A DNA stretch of 5,965 nt, from assembly GCA_030152625.1 (NCBI GenBank), contig JASLJD010000118.1:1-5965 (forward strand). Reading direction: 5' to 3'. Below the pieces are notes generated by a model. It was given only the letters and a program-made list of their open reading frames with translations, did no database searches and was not told the DNA's origin. The DNA comes from Erysipelothrix sp. (lineage in GTDB: Bacteria; Bacillota_I; Bacilli_A; Erysipelotrichales; Erysipelotrichaceae). A program made the translations under genes and the position numbers. Positions within the stretch are counted from its first letter, which is position 1, and each line of letters begins with the position of its first letter. Of this stretch, positions 5,363 through 5,965 are shown one piece after another.

Positions 5363-5803
5363 ATGCAATATAAAATTTGTGATGCAAGCTTAGCCCAAAG
5401 TGAAAAAAGTATGATTGTCCATATTTGTAATGATGCGAAAATATGGGGAGCTGGCTTTGTCTTAGCCTTGGGAAAACGCTACCCTAAAGCAAAAGAAGCT
5501 TATTTAAAGGCTGATCTCAGCTTAGGGGAAGTCCAATTTGTGCAAGTTGATGAGAAAGTCATCGTCGCTAACATGGTCGCACAAAAAGGCATCATCGCCC
5601 CGGATAATCCGCATCCGATTGACTATGACGCCTTGGATCAATGCTTAGAAAAAGTTTTTCAAAAAGCCCAAGAATTGGGCTACGATGTCCAGATGCCAAA
5701 AATCGGTGTCGGTCTAGCCGGCGGTGATTGGACAGTGATTGAAAAAATCATTCAAAAACATCAAGCTTCGCTAGCTTGCACGGTCTGTCTTTTGGAAGAC
5801 TAG
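5363..5803 (+). CDS. Stand-alone macro-domain protein (ADP-ribose binding or processing)
   Basis: A 146-residue protein that is one macro domain from end to end, with no signal peptide or membrane segment, so it should be cytosolic. Recognisable elements are IVHICNDAKIWGAGF (residues 18-32, the ADP-ribose-binding N...GAG loop, with Asn23 and Gly29-Ala30-Gly31), NMVAQKG (70-76), and MPKIGVGLAGGDW (111-123, the second binding loop). Macro domains bind ADP-ribose and many remove ADP-ribose from proteins, nucleic acids or small esters. The motifs resemble the ALC1/Poa1/TARG1 side of the family. By hand alignment it lacks the Asp seen after GxGL in TARG1 (Ala119 here), and Lys75 is one place off the TARG1 lysine, so activity is unsure. 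The start is supported by AAAGGA 8 nt upstream. It is divergent from asnA and followed by its own terminator; no ADP-ribosyltransferase partner is seen nearby. Confidence 0.88.
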   Translation: MQYKICDASLAQSEKSMIVHICNDAKIWGAGFVLALGKRYPKAKEAYLKADLSLGEVQFVQVDEKVIVANMVAQKGIIAPDNPHPIDYDALDQCLEKVFQKAQELGYDVQMPKIGVGLAGGDWTVIEKIIQKHQASLACTVCLLED

Positions 5804-5833
5804 CGCTATCCATGCAATCATTTTATGCTCATT

Positions 5834-5866
5834 GTGAACAAGTCTTTGGACTTGTTCACTTTTTTT
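5834..5866 (+). terminator. Rho-independent terminator of the macro-domain gene
   Basis: A perfect 11-bp stem, GTGAACAAGTC (5834-5844) and GACTTGTTCAC (5849-5859), with loop TTTG, is followed by seven T (5860-5866). It lies 30 nt after the macro-domain stop. The minus strand lacks a U-tract after the hairpin, so this one works in the plus direction only. Confidence 0.93.
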
Positions 5867-5910
5867 ATCAAAAGCTTGCATCATGCATCCTAAGCTTCCG
5901 TTCAGATCTT

Positions 5911-5964
5911 TTAATCTTTGAAAATTTCCTTTTCAAGACGGCGTGCTGTTGGGGTTGCCGCTAA
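5911..5964 (-). CDS. Possible C-terminal end of a minus-strand gene entering from the right edge
   Basis: On the minus strand one frame is open from the window edge for 17 codons and ends in TAA at 5911-5913. It reads LAATPTARRLEKEIFKD, a charged, helical-looking tail of the sort that ends many proteins. Another minus frame opens after a stop at 5961, and plus-strand frames here show no ribosome site, so the assignment rests on plausibility alone. I do not recognise the family. The rest of 5867-5965 shows no other feature. Confidence 0.3.
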   Translation of the reverse strand, partial: LAATPTARRLEKEIFKD

Positions 5965-5965
5965 G

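Noticed and set aside
5762..5778. Inverted repeat CAAGC...GCTTG inside the end of the macro-domain gene
   Set aside because: Only 5-bp arms within coding sequence, with no T-run after it; a much stronger terminator follows the gene.
5363..5803. Possible DarTG-type toxin-antitoxin system based on the macro domain
   Set aside because: No DarT-like ADP-ribosyltransferase is adjacent. The neighbour is asnA, and the macro domain appears to lack the DarG/TARG1 catalytic Asp.
5776..5964. Plus-strand open frame from the macro-domain 3' end to the window edge
   Set aside because: It overlaps the macro-domain gene in another frame, crosses its terminator, and has no Shine-Dalgarno sequence.

Overview
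The window looks like chromosomal DNA of a low-GC Gram-positive bacterium (Bacillota). The signs are purine-rich Shine-Dalgarno sites of the AGGAG type, AT-rich promoters, short intergenic gaps, U-tract terminators, and an AsnA and a MetQ of the Firmicutes type. An Erysipelotrichia-like host is a guess from general character; no rRNA or marker gene is present to settle it.

Layout, left to right. (1) 1-1004, plus strand: the 3' end of a methionine-type ABC permease gene (metI) followed by the lipoprotein substrate-binding protein gene (metQ). The ATPase gene would lie outside the window. (2) 1051-2840, minus strand: a two-gene operon with a 10-TM EamA/DMT transporter followed by a classical short-chain dehydrogenase, joined by an ATGA overlap. 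(3) 3037-4260, plus strand: a divergent AraC-family regulator that is unusual in carrying two complete C-terminal AraC DNA-binding domains in tandem. (4) 4287-5306, minus strand: asnA, ammonia-dependent asparagine synthetase. (5) 5363-5803, plus strand, divergent from asnA: a stand-alone macro-domain protein. (6) 5804-5965: a strong terminator, then perhaps the last codons of a minus-strand gene.

How the parts fit. The regulator, transporter and dehydrogenase look like one module: the regulator senses a small molecule through its cupin-like N-terminus, the transporter moves a metabolite, and the dehydrogenase oxidises or reduces it. The substrate cannot be read from the sequence. A TTATGA/TCATAA dyad in the shared 196-bp intergenic region sits about 41 bp upstream of the predicted transporter start site, which would suit an activator. 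The metQ, asnA and macro-domain genes appear to be independent housekeeping or stress functions.

Both convergent junctions carry compact hairpins with A- and T-tracts on both sides, so they should terminate in both directions. The two points most worth a second look are the double-HTH regulator and the start of asnA, where the only good Shine-Dalgarno sequence lies downstream of the only in-frame ATG. No CRISPR array, insertion sequence, tRNA, rRNA or clearly new multi-gene system was seen. There is no gene-free stretch longer than 300 bases.
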